Shown: positions 36,801 to 49,000 of the stretch, piece after piece
Numbering within the stretch: the first letter of the stretch is position 1
Layout: the number at the start of each line of letters is the position of its first letter
Source: Warburgia ugandensis
Taxonomy: Eukaryota; Streptophyta; Magnoliopsida; Canellales; Canellaceae
Direction: 5' to 3'
DNA: 64,000 nucleotides
NCBI GenBank assembly: GCA_035236585.1
Contig: CP141132.1
Span: 41,667,880 to 41,731,879, forward strand
Notes under the pieces: model-generated
The model's database searches: none
Seen by the model: only the letters and a program-made list of their open reading frames with translations
Told to the model about the DNA's origin: nothing
Position numbers and translations under genes: made by a program

Positions 36801-38949
36801 GTACCTATGACTGGTAATTGAAGGAAAGAATCCTAAGGTTTTCATAACTAAAAGAGAATGATAAATTTCATTGTCTATAGCCACAATCTATAAACTAAGC
36901 ATGCATGGTTAGGCATTAATTGTTTTGATGTGGATATTAGATGCATACTTTTGGGAACTTGAAGTGCATTATCAAATGAATGATGAATGCATGTTCAAAA
37001 ACTCATGGAAAACGTGTTTCTTATGGCTTGTTGAAGACATGAATTTGAATGGTCCTCGTACCTTAGAAATAAATAGATTTGAACAGTTTTCTCACAAGAC
37101 ATTAAAAGACAGTTTTCCTCATATAATGGTTTTAGATGTGTATTTGGACAAGGTTTTGAGTAAGTGCTTTATGAGCTACTGTAAGTCCTCAAGATGTTAC
37201 TTAATTGATATTTTAGGCTAGCTCCTTATGTGTAGTTATAAGCCCTGATAGTTATGGTCTCATCAATGCTTTGGGCAAGCACTCTATGATAAGCTATAAG
37301 CCCTGGTGGATATTGATTTCATAAATGTTTTGGGGTGTCACTCCTAGAGTGTCTTAAGTCTCAAATCGATCAGTAGGTACACTACGTGAGTGTGTCATAA
37401 GTCCTGAAGATGCTATGCTAGAAGGTGCAGTTGTCCACTAACCTCTGAGATGAGATTTATACCAGCCCTATGATGGAGATGGCAGGTAGTAGGACTAGGT
37501 TCTTATGGGGAAGTACTCTGAGTGGTATCCGGGTGGCCCCCATGTGGTCTAGTGAGGATAGACCTTGCGGTATCCAGGAGTCGACATAGATGCTGTAGAA
37601 GTTGCATGGGGCTATGGTAGGACTCTATAGCATAGGTATATGTGTGATGTTAGCATGTTGGGACTATATGCCATTGTATTTTCCCTAGTAGTAGGACTGT
37701 ATACCATTATGATATGGAGCAATCAGTTTTCTAGGATGATGTGGATTTTGATTCTACATTATGGACCAAAGGCTACATGCTTGGTTTTCCTCTTGGTTAT
37801 TTTAGAACATACTAATTGATTGACATATCAATTTCTCTTGGGTATTGCACATGCCTTGAGTTGCTAGTTTTTCCTGATGGATTTTTGCCTCATACGTCAT
37901 GAGATTGATTTTCATTTTTATTTGATGCAAAAAAATTTATGGCACATACTAATTGATTTTTCTTTTGAAACCATGAACATCTTTTGGTTTTTGCCAAATC
38001 CAAAATTTATAGAATGTCGGCTTGCTAATGATTGGAGTTGTAGCATATAGTATGATATTCGACCTTACCGACTAACTTTATCTTTTATCGACACTGTGCT
38101 TTACCATTTATACCTACCTAGTGGTTTTACCATTAGAATTATGATACATAGTGATTTTTCCAAATCGATGGTTTTACTATGGTTAGCTTACTAAGGTGTT
38201 AGATTAATTGAGCATTATGATTGATTCCAAACTGATGGTTTCAACATAAGCACTTATTTTGAAACATCATGTGTTCTATTTAGATATGATAAATTATCAA
38301 CATACATTGATTTTGTAAATCATGAACTGTATCTCAAAATAGCAACTTTTTCCACCTACACAAGTGCAAGCTTGCTGAGACATTGTAATTTATTTACAAG
38401 GTCTCAGACTTGAAGAAATAGAATGGAAAGATAATATAGGTCAAGCCACGAATGTGAAAGCAACTGTGACATTTGAAATTTTAGGAGATTGGGATTTTCA
38501 TTATCTAAAGGGTGAGCTTTACTGCTTGAGATTTGTTTTATGATTTACCAGTGAACGTGAATGTATATTTACTTTCATACAGTGTATCTAGTGAAATTAG
38601 GTTGTGATATGGTTGTGATTGGAGGGTCTAGGGTTATGATTCAGTTTTGCTATTCATTTTTAAAATATGAAAGTACATTTGTGTCCATCAGGTATTATGC
38701 ACACATATGTCAAATGTGCATATGTCCAAAAAATAAAGAAAACTCTACTGAATATTTGGTATGAATGAGACACTCATTCTAAAATATAATCCTTGCATTT
38801 GTTATAGATAAAACACTCAAGATTTTTAAAAACACTTTTAAAAGAATAACATTTTTCACTATTTTGTTTTAGAAAAAATTTCAAACAAGGGATATCCCAA
38901 ATTTTGAAGAAGTATTCAAAAGTATTTTGAAAAAAACTGGGTTGTCACA
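36801..38949 (+). mobile_element. LTR E, plus-strand copy, third (3') segment
   Basis: 37260-37730 matches the minus copy at 23910-23390 when inverted. The conserved inverted repeat is at 38375-38407, and the module with tatgcacacatatgtcaaatgtgc and gagacactcattct follows, as in LTR H. It ends TTGTCACA at 38949, then aggta. With 25080-25728 and 28191-28480 it forms one LTR split by LTR B and by the block holding LTR F and the Athila/Tat element. Confidence 0.7.
38375..38407. promoter_or_regulatory. Conserved LTR inverted repeat, plus copy of LTR E
   Basis: CTGAGACATTGTAA pairs with TTACAAGGTCTCAG with one mismatch; loop tttat, identical to that of copy 1 in LTR H. About 540-575 bp before the LTR end. 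Confidence 0.75.
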
Positions 38950-39310
38950 AGGTATTTTTGTGTTTGACGAGAACAAAAGTTTGAGGTAATATAATACTAC
39001 TTTTTTGATCTGTACAACATGAGCTAGAATACCAACTGGTACAGTAGGATATTGACAACATTAGCTTAAACAATTCAAAAGACTCTAATGATGAGAACCA
39101 AATGATGCTTGCACATGCAACTATGTCCATAAAACTTCCAAGAGAACCTCCGAAGTATGAATAAAATCTCTAGATTTCCTATAGGATTAGGTATGTTGTG
39201 CAATCCAGCTTACAAAGCTTTGGCCTATGTTGCTTACAAATTTGGCAATCAAAGTAGCATATCTTGGAATGGATCCTGACCCAAGTTTTCTGACTTTTCA
39301 AAAAGCCCAT
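38950..39310. other. Unassigned sequence between LTR E and solo LTR D
   Basis: No gene or repeat recognised. It ends with CCCAT, the left target-site duplication of LTR D. Confidence 0.5.
39306..39310 (+). repeat. Target-site duplication CCCAT (left) of solo LTR D
   Basis: CCCAT precedes the LTR start TGTAATGCCC and is repeated directly after its end at 41931-41935. Confidence 0.92.
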
Positions 39311-39694
39311 TGTAATGCCCAAGCAATTTACGCTATTTTTAACAAAAATTGGACATTCTATGGGAAATAAACTGTGTTAAATGTTTTACTTTATTTAAAA
39401 TATTAACGAAGGAATTTGTGAGGAAACTTGATACCATTAGATTCTACTCAAAAAATGGAATCCAATGCCTTAAAGAACTTGGAAAACGGAGTTCGTATGA
39501 AGAAGTTACGGATGTTTAAAGATCAGGGGCATTTTTATAATTTAAACTAAAAACGAAAAAGACAGAAAACGCAAGGGCTGTTTTGATAATGGCACCCCGT
39601 CGTCTTCTTCCTCTAGACTTCTCCAAAAACCCTGTTTCCAGAGGTTTCTGCCACCACCAATGGCGGCACCGCCATTAGCAGCACCGCCATAGCA

Positions 39695-39709
39695 AGGCTA
39701 TAAAAAGCC
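39695..39709 (+). promoter_or_regulatory. Candidate TATA box of LTR D
   Basis: GGCTATAAAAAGCCC lies about 385 bp into the LTR, before a GC-rich transcribed-looking segment. This is the best TATA box in the window and fits an LTR promoter. It is also a near-perfect palindrome around the TATA core. Start site not determinable. Confidence 0.5.
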
Positions 39710-39999
39710 CTATCTCCCCTCTCCTCAAAACATGATTTTTTTTGTCATTTGGGACTGGGGTTTTCGGAAAAAATTGGAAACCTAGTTTCCCTGCAATTTT
39801 CGGGAACGGCCAGGCCCGAGTCAGGTGGGCCATTCTTTTACTTGTCTCCCCATTCCCCTCTCTTCTCTTTTCTGGTCTTGCTCGACATGGGGTTTTCCCC
39901 CTTCTTCATGGGTTCCAGACAACACGGATTTTCGGCAGGCGTAGAGGGAAACACACCGCAGGAAGAGGGGCTTCCCCAGCTACCCAGGTAAAGCTTCTC

Positions 40000-40490
40000 T
40001 TTCCATTTCTCTCTGTTTTACTTCCCCTAGGCCAGATCCATGCCGGATCTGGTCTTTTCCCAGCCGGTTTTCCTAGCCGAAAAACGTCCCAAGCTCCAAC
40101 CGGCTCTGTACGAACAAGGCGTCCTAGGGATGCCATGCTTCACGTGCGCCTGGGACAGGGTCCCTGGGATGGGTTCCAGGTGTACGATAGTGCGTACACT
40201 GTCCCTGGTGCGGCCTTCGGGTGCGTGCGCGACGTGGAGCACAGGTCCTGGCTCGATCGGGATGCATCGGGTGCCCTGGGAGCTAAGACGCGCCATGCTA
40301 CACCAAAGGTGCGTTCGTGCGATGCCATCCAGGATGCGCGTCATAGCGCGTCACTTGAGCATGCATGTGCGCGTGCAAAATGTGGTCCTTGGCATGGCCT
40401 TTGGGCGCACACGCACGTAAGGCGGTTGTGGTTCAACCAGGATGCACGGGTGTCCTGGGAACTGGGATACGCGGACCTAATGAGACGATA
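40000..40490 (+). other. CpG-rich block in LTR D
   Basis: The most GC- and CpG-rich stretch of the window. The longest open frame (249 codons, 39742-40488) crosses it, because stop codons are rare in GC-rich DNA. Several variants of an aggatgca..gggtg..cctggga module repeat, for example near 40258 and 40438. No protein similarity is recognised. Confidence 0.7.
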
Positions 40491-40919
40491 AAGTTAGGAT
40501 CAAAAGACAATTTACAGAGTTAACCAATGAATAGTAGATCCACATCATATGATCTAGCCCGATAATGAATTAGGTAAGGACCCATGGACCCTAAAAGGCA
40601 AATCTAGCTATCTAATTTCTAAGTAGATCAAAATTGATAAGGACTCCTTGTATCCATTCACATCCAGGAGTTTATAAATGAGACCCAGGGACAGGTTGAG
40701 TGATGAAGGATGCGACTCCAGGAGACTTCGATGTAGGTGCTCTATCGCTACTAGACTTTTAAAAAGAGTCCATGATTGTTTTGAGAATGCATGTTTTAAG
40801 TTACATGACTTGTTTAGCATGAATTGATTTCATAAATGAATTTAGCATGCATATGACAAATACATTATGCATTGACATGTTTTGACAAAAGATTCTTGTC
40901 TGCATGATAAGCGTAGCCT

Positions 40920-41035
40920 TGGCCGATGAGGGCAGGCTGATGAGGGTGGGCCGATGAGGGCGGGCTAGAGAGAGCTGACAGGCTTCTAGGCTGGCAGGCT
41001 TCTAGGCTATTAGGCTTCTAGGCAGGGTTATGACT
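40920..41035 (+). repeat. Two short minisatellites in LTR D
   Basis: First, gccgatgagggcgg-like units with period about 14-15 bp (three copies, 40921-40965). Then gctggcaggcttctag-like units with period about 16 bp (three copies, 40976-41024). A single gccgatgagggtagg..ggcaggcttctagg module at 7287-7326 shows the unexpanded form in another LTR. Confidence 0.82.
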
Positions 41036-41516
41036 TTGAATGCGAGACTAGCATAAGCAGATTTTATGCATTGCATGCATGTTTTGCAACCGATTGCATA
41101 AATTGCATGATTTACGACGAATAAGTGTCATATTCCCTGTGGAGGCTATGACCCTGTGTCCCCAAGTACCCGGGGATCACACGGTGGTGAGGTCGTGGGC
41201 ATAGTGGGCCCTATGGTTTGAGGATTTACTTGCATTGTATATGGCATGACATGAGGTTGGTCGACCATACCATATATCCAGGAGTTGGATTTAGTTGAGC
41301 ATCTTATGCATATCATTATGTTTATGATATATATATATATATATATATGATTCTTTCGACTTAGATTATGCGATTCTTTAAGTCGTCAGTATTCCAATTC
41401 GACAATGGTTTTTAATATTGATATTGAACATGAGTGTTCAAACATGAACATGTTTTAAAGAGCATATGATTTTAAACGTAGCATGCATTGTAAAACTAGT
41501 AGTGATAGACTCCTAC

Positions 41517-41535
41517 TGAGTATAGTATATACTCA
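41517..41535. promoter_or_regulatory. Conserved LTR inverted repeat in LTR D
   Basis: TGAGTATA / TATACTCA, 8-bp perfect stem with loop gta, preceded by cctac and followed by cccaatcc. About 395-415 bp before the LTR end. Confidence 0.7.
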
Positions 41536-41930
41536 CCCAATCCTTAACATTTTTCAGGATAGCTCCATTCACGAGTAGAAGACGCCTCAGGAAATGTTAG
41601 TACTACGAGCAAGAAAAATCAAAAGGAGACAATTATACGTGTAAGTAAACACTCTACCCTTTGGACATGTATTTGTATTTATTTACAATTGGGTCATGTG
41701 AGTCAGACTGGATAGACCTGGGAAAACATTTATGATTTCTGAAGTTTTTCAAAAACTACTTTGGTTGTTATGAAAACAAATGACACTCGGGGTTTTCAAA
41801 ATGAGTTTAAAATAAAAGATTTTTCGCTGCATTGAATGTTTTTATAAAATGGTTTTCAAATAGGGATGCATCCCGCCTTAGGAATTAAATATTGCATTTA
41901 AAAATGCATGGGAAAACCCTAGTCGTCACA

Positions 41931-43807
41931 CCCATACAATGGAAGTATGTGTATATGGTTTCACCATTATGGAACTTATTAGAACATAGTCAAGTTGTAA
42001 ATGCAAAAGTATGTGTATGGATCAAACTCCATATTAGAGCTTGTTAGTCCATGGTGGACTTTATTAATACTGGTGCATAATAGGGTTATCATGCATTGAT
42101 GCTTGAACTTGTCCATGGTTACAAAGACCAAGCCAAGGAAAAAACTTCCTTATCTGTTCAACCATATTACATGACTTTAGTCACAAATTCACCACCTCAA
42201 ACAACATCTATAATGTGAGGAAAATTATACTAGGGCACAAACACATGGTATGTGATTGTATAATGCCCAACCTTTTTGTGTTGATCCCATTTTGGCCAAT
42301 CTGGCACATTCATCTAGTTTGTCTATTTTGAATGTTTCTTAGAATCAACGTTGCACGATTGGATGATCTTGATGTTCAAAAAAATGCATTTTTTGTATTA
42401 AAAGTGGACTATTTCATACAAAGTTTGGTGCAACTGAACAAATATTGAGCAAGAAATTGATGTGGATATTTGTCCAGGGACCAAGACTAGGCCTTATCAG
42501 AACTCTTTCAAGTTTTAAACAAGAAGTTATTCAAGATTTCCAAAGAAGAGTATCTTCTGCAATAAGTTCGTAAAACTCAATAGCTAGCTCTATTCTTCTT
42601 ACGAAGAAGTTTTAATAATGAAGAAATAAAGACCTAAAACTATTTATGCTCTCAATTGTTCAAAATACAAGCAATTTATGATTGAGATCTAGCAAAATAA
42701 GTAACCTAAAAAGATGAAATAACTAAATAGATAGACCCATTGTTGTCACATCTCAACAATGCGTCAAAGTTTCTTTCTATTTCCTTTATGTCATCTGAGC
42801 ATGAATACATTTGTTTAAGAGAATATTTATATGATAAAAAGTCTCAAATTTAGGATTTCTCATTGCACAAAATTTTAGATCTAGAATTTTTTTTATCCAT
42901 TTATTTCTATTTGTATCTATTAGTTTTCCTTCAAACCTCCAATATGCTCCCACTTTTTATCTTCCCCAAGAGTTCACATTTATGGGAAGATTTGGCATGA
43001 AGTGTCTTAAATAAATCTTGTTTATCAATAACTAGATTCCTTATTTTGTAATAGATACCAAATTTACTGCCCTATAGAGTAAGGGAAGGTTCTTCTCTTC
43101 ATCAAAACAATAGGGCTATTATGCTTATTACTAATTAAAGAGATAAAATATAACTGTACAATAGCTATAATAGAAATAAAATGTCTCATTTTAATTGTCA
43201 TCTATAAAATAAATTACAAAATGTTACAAGATTTATATTAACTGCATTTAATGTTGTTAAAGGTACTTTTTGTCATAGGCTAGCATCATCATATTGAAAT
43301 AGATTTTGGAATAGTAGGCATCCAAAGTTAGAGAATAAGATGAAAAGGTTGTACCAATCAAACACTAGATCCTTTACGAAAAAGTGAGGCACCGCAAGGC
43401 AACTTAATTACCATGTGATCATACCCTATTATAGCAGGCCCCTCATGTATCATTCAATAAATATTTGAGCAATTGAAAATTTTCTAAGATCCTAGCTTAT
43501 TGATCTCTCCATATTTTTGTAACCCTTAAAACTTTACATTTATCAAACTTTATTCAATAAAGGAAAATTTGTCAAATTTCATCAATAATGAACTATTGTT
43601 CTTAAACATGGTTAAAACTCTAATTTGAAAATTAAGTCACATCCTTTATTTCTCTACTTATTCCCAGATTTCCCCAAATGTTTTTTTTATATTATTTTTT
43701 TCCCCATTTATTCTCAAAACCAAACTTTATAACTTCCATAGGAACTAGACTTCTACTCCTACAAAAAGCATTTGGGTTAAGAAGAAAGTTTTGGTGAAAT
43801 GTTGAGA
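41931..43807. other. Unassigned AT-rich sequence
   Basis: Begins with the right CCCAT duplication. No gene, known motif or clear repeat was found. It lies on the 3' side of minus-strand element J and may be older repeat DNA. Confidence 0.45.
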
Positions 43808-44290
43808 TTTTAAACTTATTTATTTTTCTTTAACTAAAAAATAAAGAAGTAAAATACTTACCTTCGACTACAATGAAATGTTTATTGTTGAATTTGAATA
43901 TGTAATTTTCATATTTAGATGGATAGTGCTTCTAGCCTTTTAGAAAATCCTTATGAAAGAGATGATTGTATCCTATACTCAAAGTTCTTTGCAAGACTAA
44001 GCTTCCCCAAAAGCTTTTTATATTTAACCATATGCTTCCATCAAGTATGCATGTATAAGTGCATTGGTAGGCTTTTAGAAACTTTAGAAAAAAAGTCTTC
44101 CACATGATGTCACTTTTACAACTAGGACCAACAGGAATAGGTTACTTCAATCACTTAATTCTTTTATTGCCACTTCAGGTTTTTCAAATAAAGAAAATTT
44201 TTTATAGTCGAAATATAGAAACAAGATGTGGCAATGTGTGCACATATGAATTTGATTTAGGAAATCTATTACGCTCTCACTTGGCTCAAT
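43808..44290 (-). mobile_element. LTR J, low-coordinate copy (3' LTR of a minus-strand element)
   Basis: Aligns with 51391-51547 plus 53887-54200: shared ttgttgaatttgaatat, tttatatttggatgga-like and tatgaaagag blocks, then cacttttacaactaggacca (54030 and 44109) and tcaatcactt. Length is about 480 bp. The pair of direct copies, together with the primer-binding site beside the upper copy, makes them LTRs of one element. The exact outer and inner ends are not resolved. Confidence 0.6.
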
Positions 44291-46086
44291 TAACACAGAT
44301 AATGAGAGTTAATTGATGTATGGCCATACATTTGAAAATAAAGCTATTTTGTTCCATTATTTACAAAACTTTAATCAAATAAAATATCCTAATTGCAAGA
44401 ATTATGATGTAGCCGCTCCATTAAGCAAGAATTCCCTTCCATCCATTATTGTATTTCCTCTGTTTGAATATTTATGTAATGTAATTCTTTGTAGTGAGCC
44501 AACAAATGCTCATATTTGTGATATAGACTTGTTTGCCATAATTGACAATCAATTATTCTCTATGCCTTATGCATATGCAAAACTAAAAAAATAGTTAACT
44601 TAATGAATCGTCATATAACCATAATATTGCAATATCTGATACCATGATGTCCCAATGCACAAACAATAACATCAAAGAGAATGTTAATAAGTCAAATCTC
44701 ATACGATCTAAATGCTCCTTAAATAATTTATGTACAAGCCTCTATGTCATGGGATCTTATATCTTTACTCCTATAATTTTGTGCCCACTAAATAGTAGAC
44801 TATTCTAAACAATCTCTTATGTTTTTACTACTTCATGTTGATATACTTATTTTGACTCCCAATTTTATTATTTTTAGAGAAGAACACTGTAGTGAAATTG
44901 TGGCACAAGAACTAATGTACTAGATTTGGCAAGCAACATGCCATTTATATGTAGAACTAAGAATATAAATTTTGCACCTATTGACTTTAAGGTGCACATA
45001 TGGAACGATAATACTCTACTTGAAACTAAATGAAGAATCAATGGCGGGAAGCTTACTTCAGTTCATATATGGATTTCCTTAGTCTTCAATCAGCCTTCTA
45101 GGGTTGTTTCAAGCATGCTTCTTCTACTAGTTTCCCATTTAGAGAACTATTTTCACATCTATCTAATGTTTCTCTAACTCAAAATGAGCTATTAAACAAT
45201 GATAATTCGTAATGTCCTTTAAATACTAGATAAAAGGTCTCCTAATAGTCAATGTCATTCCTTTTGAGTGAATCCTTTACTATAAGTTAGGATTTATATC
45301 ATTCTACATTATGAAGTAACCAAATTGATGATTCTCCTAATCTTGAGCACCTTATTAAATCTACTATCTTATCGACGTCTTATAGATGCTAAATAATAGG
45401 TTTAATGACAAGTTATTCCTATTGGATTGATCTTTGTTGAGTTAGTAGTATATGTGTATCTCTTCAAAGTCTAACATTTGAGGATTTTCACTCCCACCTC
45501 AAGAAATCTAACAACTTTTATCTTAAGAATGACATAAATAGACTTAAATTAAGCATGTGAAACCATGTTAACCATACTTTTAGCTAAACAACTGTATCAT
45601 TATAATCCTCCTGTGAGCATGGAGAATAACTTCCTAATAGTTTGGCAATAACATTATAATTGGAGTTGATTTTTGTTCCAAGCATTGACTATGAGAAACT
45701 TCTATACCTTTGCACATCAAGGATTTTTCCTTTCATTCATAAAAGGATTTCCCCTTTCATTCATAAAGAAACTATTAGTGCCATCTTATTAATCTATGAA
45801 ATATGATGAATTCCCTATAAGGTGGAGTCATCATCTTTCATAATTATGATTTCTTTATGTCTTTTTCTACATATGAACATACATGCAACAATTATACTTG
45901 AGATGCTTTGGCTACTCCCAACTTAATTTTATACCTCTACAAAGTTATAATAATAGCATTAAATAAGGACATGATTTAATAATAAAAAAATAGGCACAAT
46001 TTAATCATGCAAATTAATATGCCATAATAAACACAAAATATGTACAAACACATAGATATTTTCTTAAACTAAAGACATATGCATAC
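44291..46086 (-). mobile_element. Degenerate interior of element J, first part
   Basis: AT-rich with short open frames only. I could not recognise Gag or Pol on either strand, so the superfamily is not proven. It is interrupted at 46086 by solo LTR A2 and continues at 50848. Confidence 0.4.
46082..46086 (+). repeat. Target-site duplication CATAC (left) of solo LTR A2
   Basis: CATAC precedes the start TGTAACACCCC and is repeated at 50843-50847 right after the end GGTCATCACA. Confidence 0.92.
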
Positions 46087-49000
46087 TGTAACACCCCTAA
46101 CTTTTGTAAGGAGACTGAATAAATAATGAAATTTAAAATTTCAAGAAAAATTAGGCTAGAATATTAGGGTTATTAAAAATGCACGTATCATAGAAGTACA
46201 ATCAAGATATAAGACATGTATAATTGAAAACATACTCAATGAACCCTTCAGAATAACTATAAGCATGACAAATTCTGAATTCGGATAAAAAATCCTTATT
46301 TTTCTACATTTTTATGAACAAAGGGGTAAAATGGTAATTTTACTCATAATCAAGACCTTAGACATAAAAATTTGGAATGCACTTAGAAATACAAATCCAA
46401 CTCCACTAAGTACACTTAATTCCAAGTTCTTGGAAATAAACGCTATTTTTCTTCATTTTTGGAATTAAAAGGGCAAAATGGTCTTTTCACACCAGTGGGG
46501 CCCACAAGGGACCCACAAAGGAATCCAATGGCCAGAAAACATGTAATCATGAGTCAAACCACTACCACTTGCAAGTGGAGAAGGAGGTGGTAGTGAGAAT
46601 CCAATGAACATTGAATAATGAAATTAATTGAAGATAATAATTACATATAATCATGGAAAACTCTCAAAATGCCTATAAATACCTCAGCAAAAAAATTCCC
46701 AAAAATTTTCACAAAATTCACCATGAAATTCTCTAGTTCGACCAAAAATTTATCTCAAAACACCTTCCCCTTATCTCTCTTTTTGTCCTTATTTTCCCCT
46801 CTTTATTTCCTCATGTTAACGCGTCCACATACGCACCTAGGAGAATATTCCCCTTGAACTATCGGGAGTGTCAATAGACGCATTGCCCTTGATGAGCAGG
46901 GTTTTCACCCACTACAATTTTTCAATTAGTCATCCACTTTGGACTGTTGAAACCTTAACCCACTCCGTCAAAAAGTTCAACACATCCAAATGCACAAAAG
47001 CCCTATAATTTTATGATGATCAGTGGAGTATTCATTGGCCAAACCATTAGAAAATAGTAGCTCCGGTGACTTATAATCAGGTGTGGATTTTCTTATTTTT
47101 TGACCAATTTTCCAGACTCTGAACACTCTAGGTACGTGGATCTCATCCCCCTCTTCATTTTCCCTAAGTTAATTTTGGGTTTTGGGCTCATCGAAAGTGT
47201 TTCTCTAGTGAACCAGTACCGGTGATTATGCCCTAATTCACCATCAAGGATGGCTCAGATTGAAATTCTGAGTTGTTGGATGGATTCCTTGGGCCCCAAA
47301 AGCCCAGGAGATGAAATATGGGCAATTGGATGTAAAGGACGGAGGAGATCCAATGATGGGTGATTTGACGGTCCAGATCTGGACCGTCTAGCCTATAGCC
47401 TGTCACCTCCACATGACAACCTGGAATAGGTGGAAATGGGAGGGGGCCGCTGGTCGTCCTGGTACCCGTAAGCCCTGATTTGATATAGGCCGTCCAATCT
47501 TGAACTAAAAACTTATTTTGTTAATTAAGAGCTCAATTTAGCTCTGATTTTAGATCAGGAAGTTTCTATCGAATTCATATCACTTGTATAAGATACTGAG
47601 CACATAATATTTATATTTTTAATTTAATTTAATTGTGAAAATTACCAAAATCTATTCCAACAGTATTGGATTATGATCAAGATGATCTCAAAATGGAGAT
47701 CTGAACTTATGGATGGGTTCAGGAGGTCCCAAAACTTCAAGGACCATGATCATAGTAAAATTTATAGGTTTCTAAATAATGTAAATTAACAAAAATAGTA
47801 AGATCAAAATTCAACCTTTAAAATAGGCTGAAATCTTAAAATCCCAATTCTAATCTCAATTTAATTCCAAATTGAGATCGAAAAGTTGGGTTGTATTCCT
47901 TTTGATTAGTAGAACCTACTAAACTTAGAAAATTTATGTTTTGATGCATGTAAAATTCTGTTAATAAACAAAAGTATTACTAATTCTTATGATTAGTGAA
48001 ATTTGGAATGATCAAACTATGTAATTCTGATCCATTGATGATCTTGTGATTTTAAGACATGAAATCAATGGTTATAAGTGACTGATCTATGTTTGATTAA
48101 GAGATCTAGCCTTAGAAGTAGTAAGATCCATAAAAATGAATGGTAATCTCCTTGATTAACCTGATCAAGGATGATTATATAGTATGGATATGTTTTGATG
48201 AAGATATGAAGTTAATATCATATGGATTTATGGGTTGGATGATGATGATTTGGGATAGATCAAGATCTTAGCCCATAAATTGGATAAAATGACTTAAGAT
48301 CTTCTTGATCAGTTGGATCAAGAAAGATCAGATCACTTGATGAGATGCTTCAATGATCTAATAATGAAATCATATTAAGAAGATGTATTAGATCTAAAGG
48401 AAAATGGAAATATCAAGATCTAAACCCTAAAAGAGATGAAAGATGAATAATGATCATTGGATCATGATGAATAGTTATCGCATGTTAAATTTTCATTTGA
48501 ATTATTGAGTGTTATTATAATTGTCATTTATTTCTTAGTAGATTTAATTGTAGATTTATTTATTTATGCTTTAATGCTTATGTTATAAAAATTACATTGA
48601 AAATGTAATTAAATGAAATTAGAGTTGAAAGACATTTAAATGGAATGAATGGCATGGACTTAGTAATAGTAAGGTGCTATAGTTAGTAGGATAATATAAG
48701 GAATATCATTTCCTTGGCCCAAATTAGGAGAATAATTAAACTCAATGAATGACATCATAATGTTCATGGATTTAATTAAAATCAATCAGAAAGAGTTCTT
48801 AGGGTTGAAATGATCATAGGAACCTTATGAAAGGTTGAGCTAAGGCCACACTAATGAATGATGAATATGGTGGTTAAGGGGTTCTCTAATAGAGCCTCAC
48901 TCTTCCACCACCTTCCGTTAACGTTTGTGAGGTCTAAACACTTTCTTACATGAGGATTGAAGTAACCACTTTGTGTTCAACCATTCAGCTAGTAAGCCTT

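Larger units (their letters stand above)
39311..41930 (+). mobile_element. Solo LTR D, 2,620 bp
   Basis: Starts TGTAATGCCC and ends CCCTAGTCGTCACA, flanked by the perfect 5-bp duplication CCCAT. It has a TATA-like stretch (ggctataaaaagccc, 39695-39709), a CpG-rich block at 40000-40490, a short minisatellite at 40920-41035 and the conserved inverted repeat at 41517-41535. No internal region is present. It shares the CpG module and the 3' module with LTR B, so they belong to one family or close relatives. Confidence 0.92.

Noticed and set aside
36801-36805. GTACC as target-site duplication of the Athila/Tat element
   Set aside because: The 5' LTR is missing, so there is no partner copy to compare.
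39742-40488. Longest open frame in the window (249 codons) as a possible gene
   Set aside because: Lies wholly inside solo LTR D and its CpG-rich block, where stops are rare. Other frames on both strands are also long there, and the translation is Arg/Pro/Gly-rich without domain similarity.
43919-44591. Three consecutive short frames as a split gene
   Set aside because: The first two lie in LTR J and recur, with changes, at 53892. The third is AT-rich without similarity.
44634-44646. ctgataccatgatg as the primer-binding site of another minus-strand element
   Set aside because: The core is present, but no LTR end adjoins it and no matching LTR pair was found. The better-placed site is at 51378-51390.
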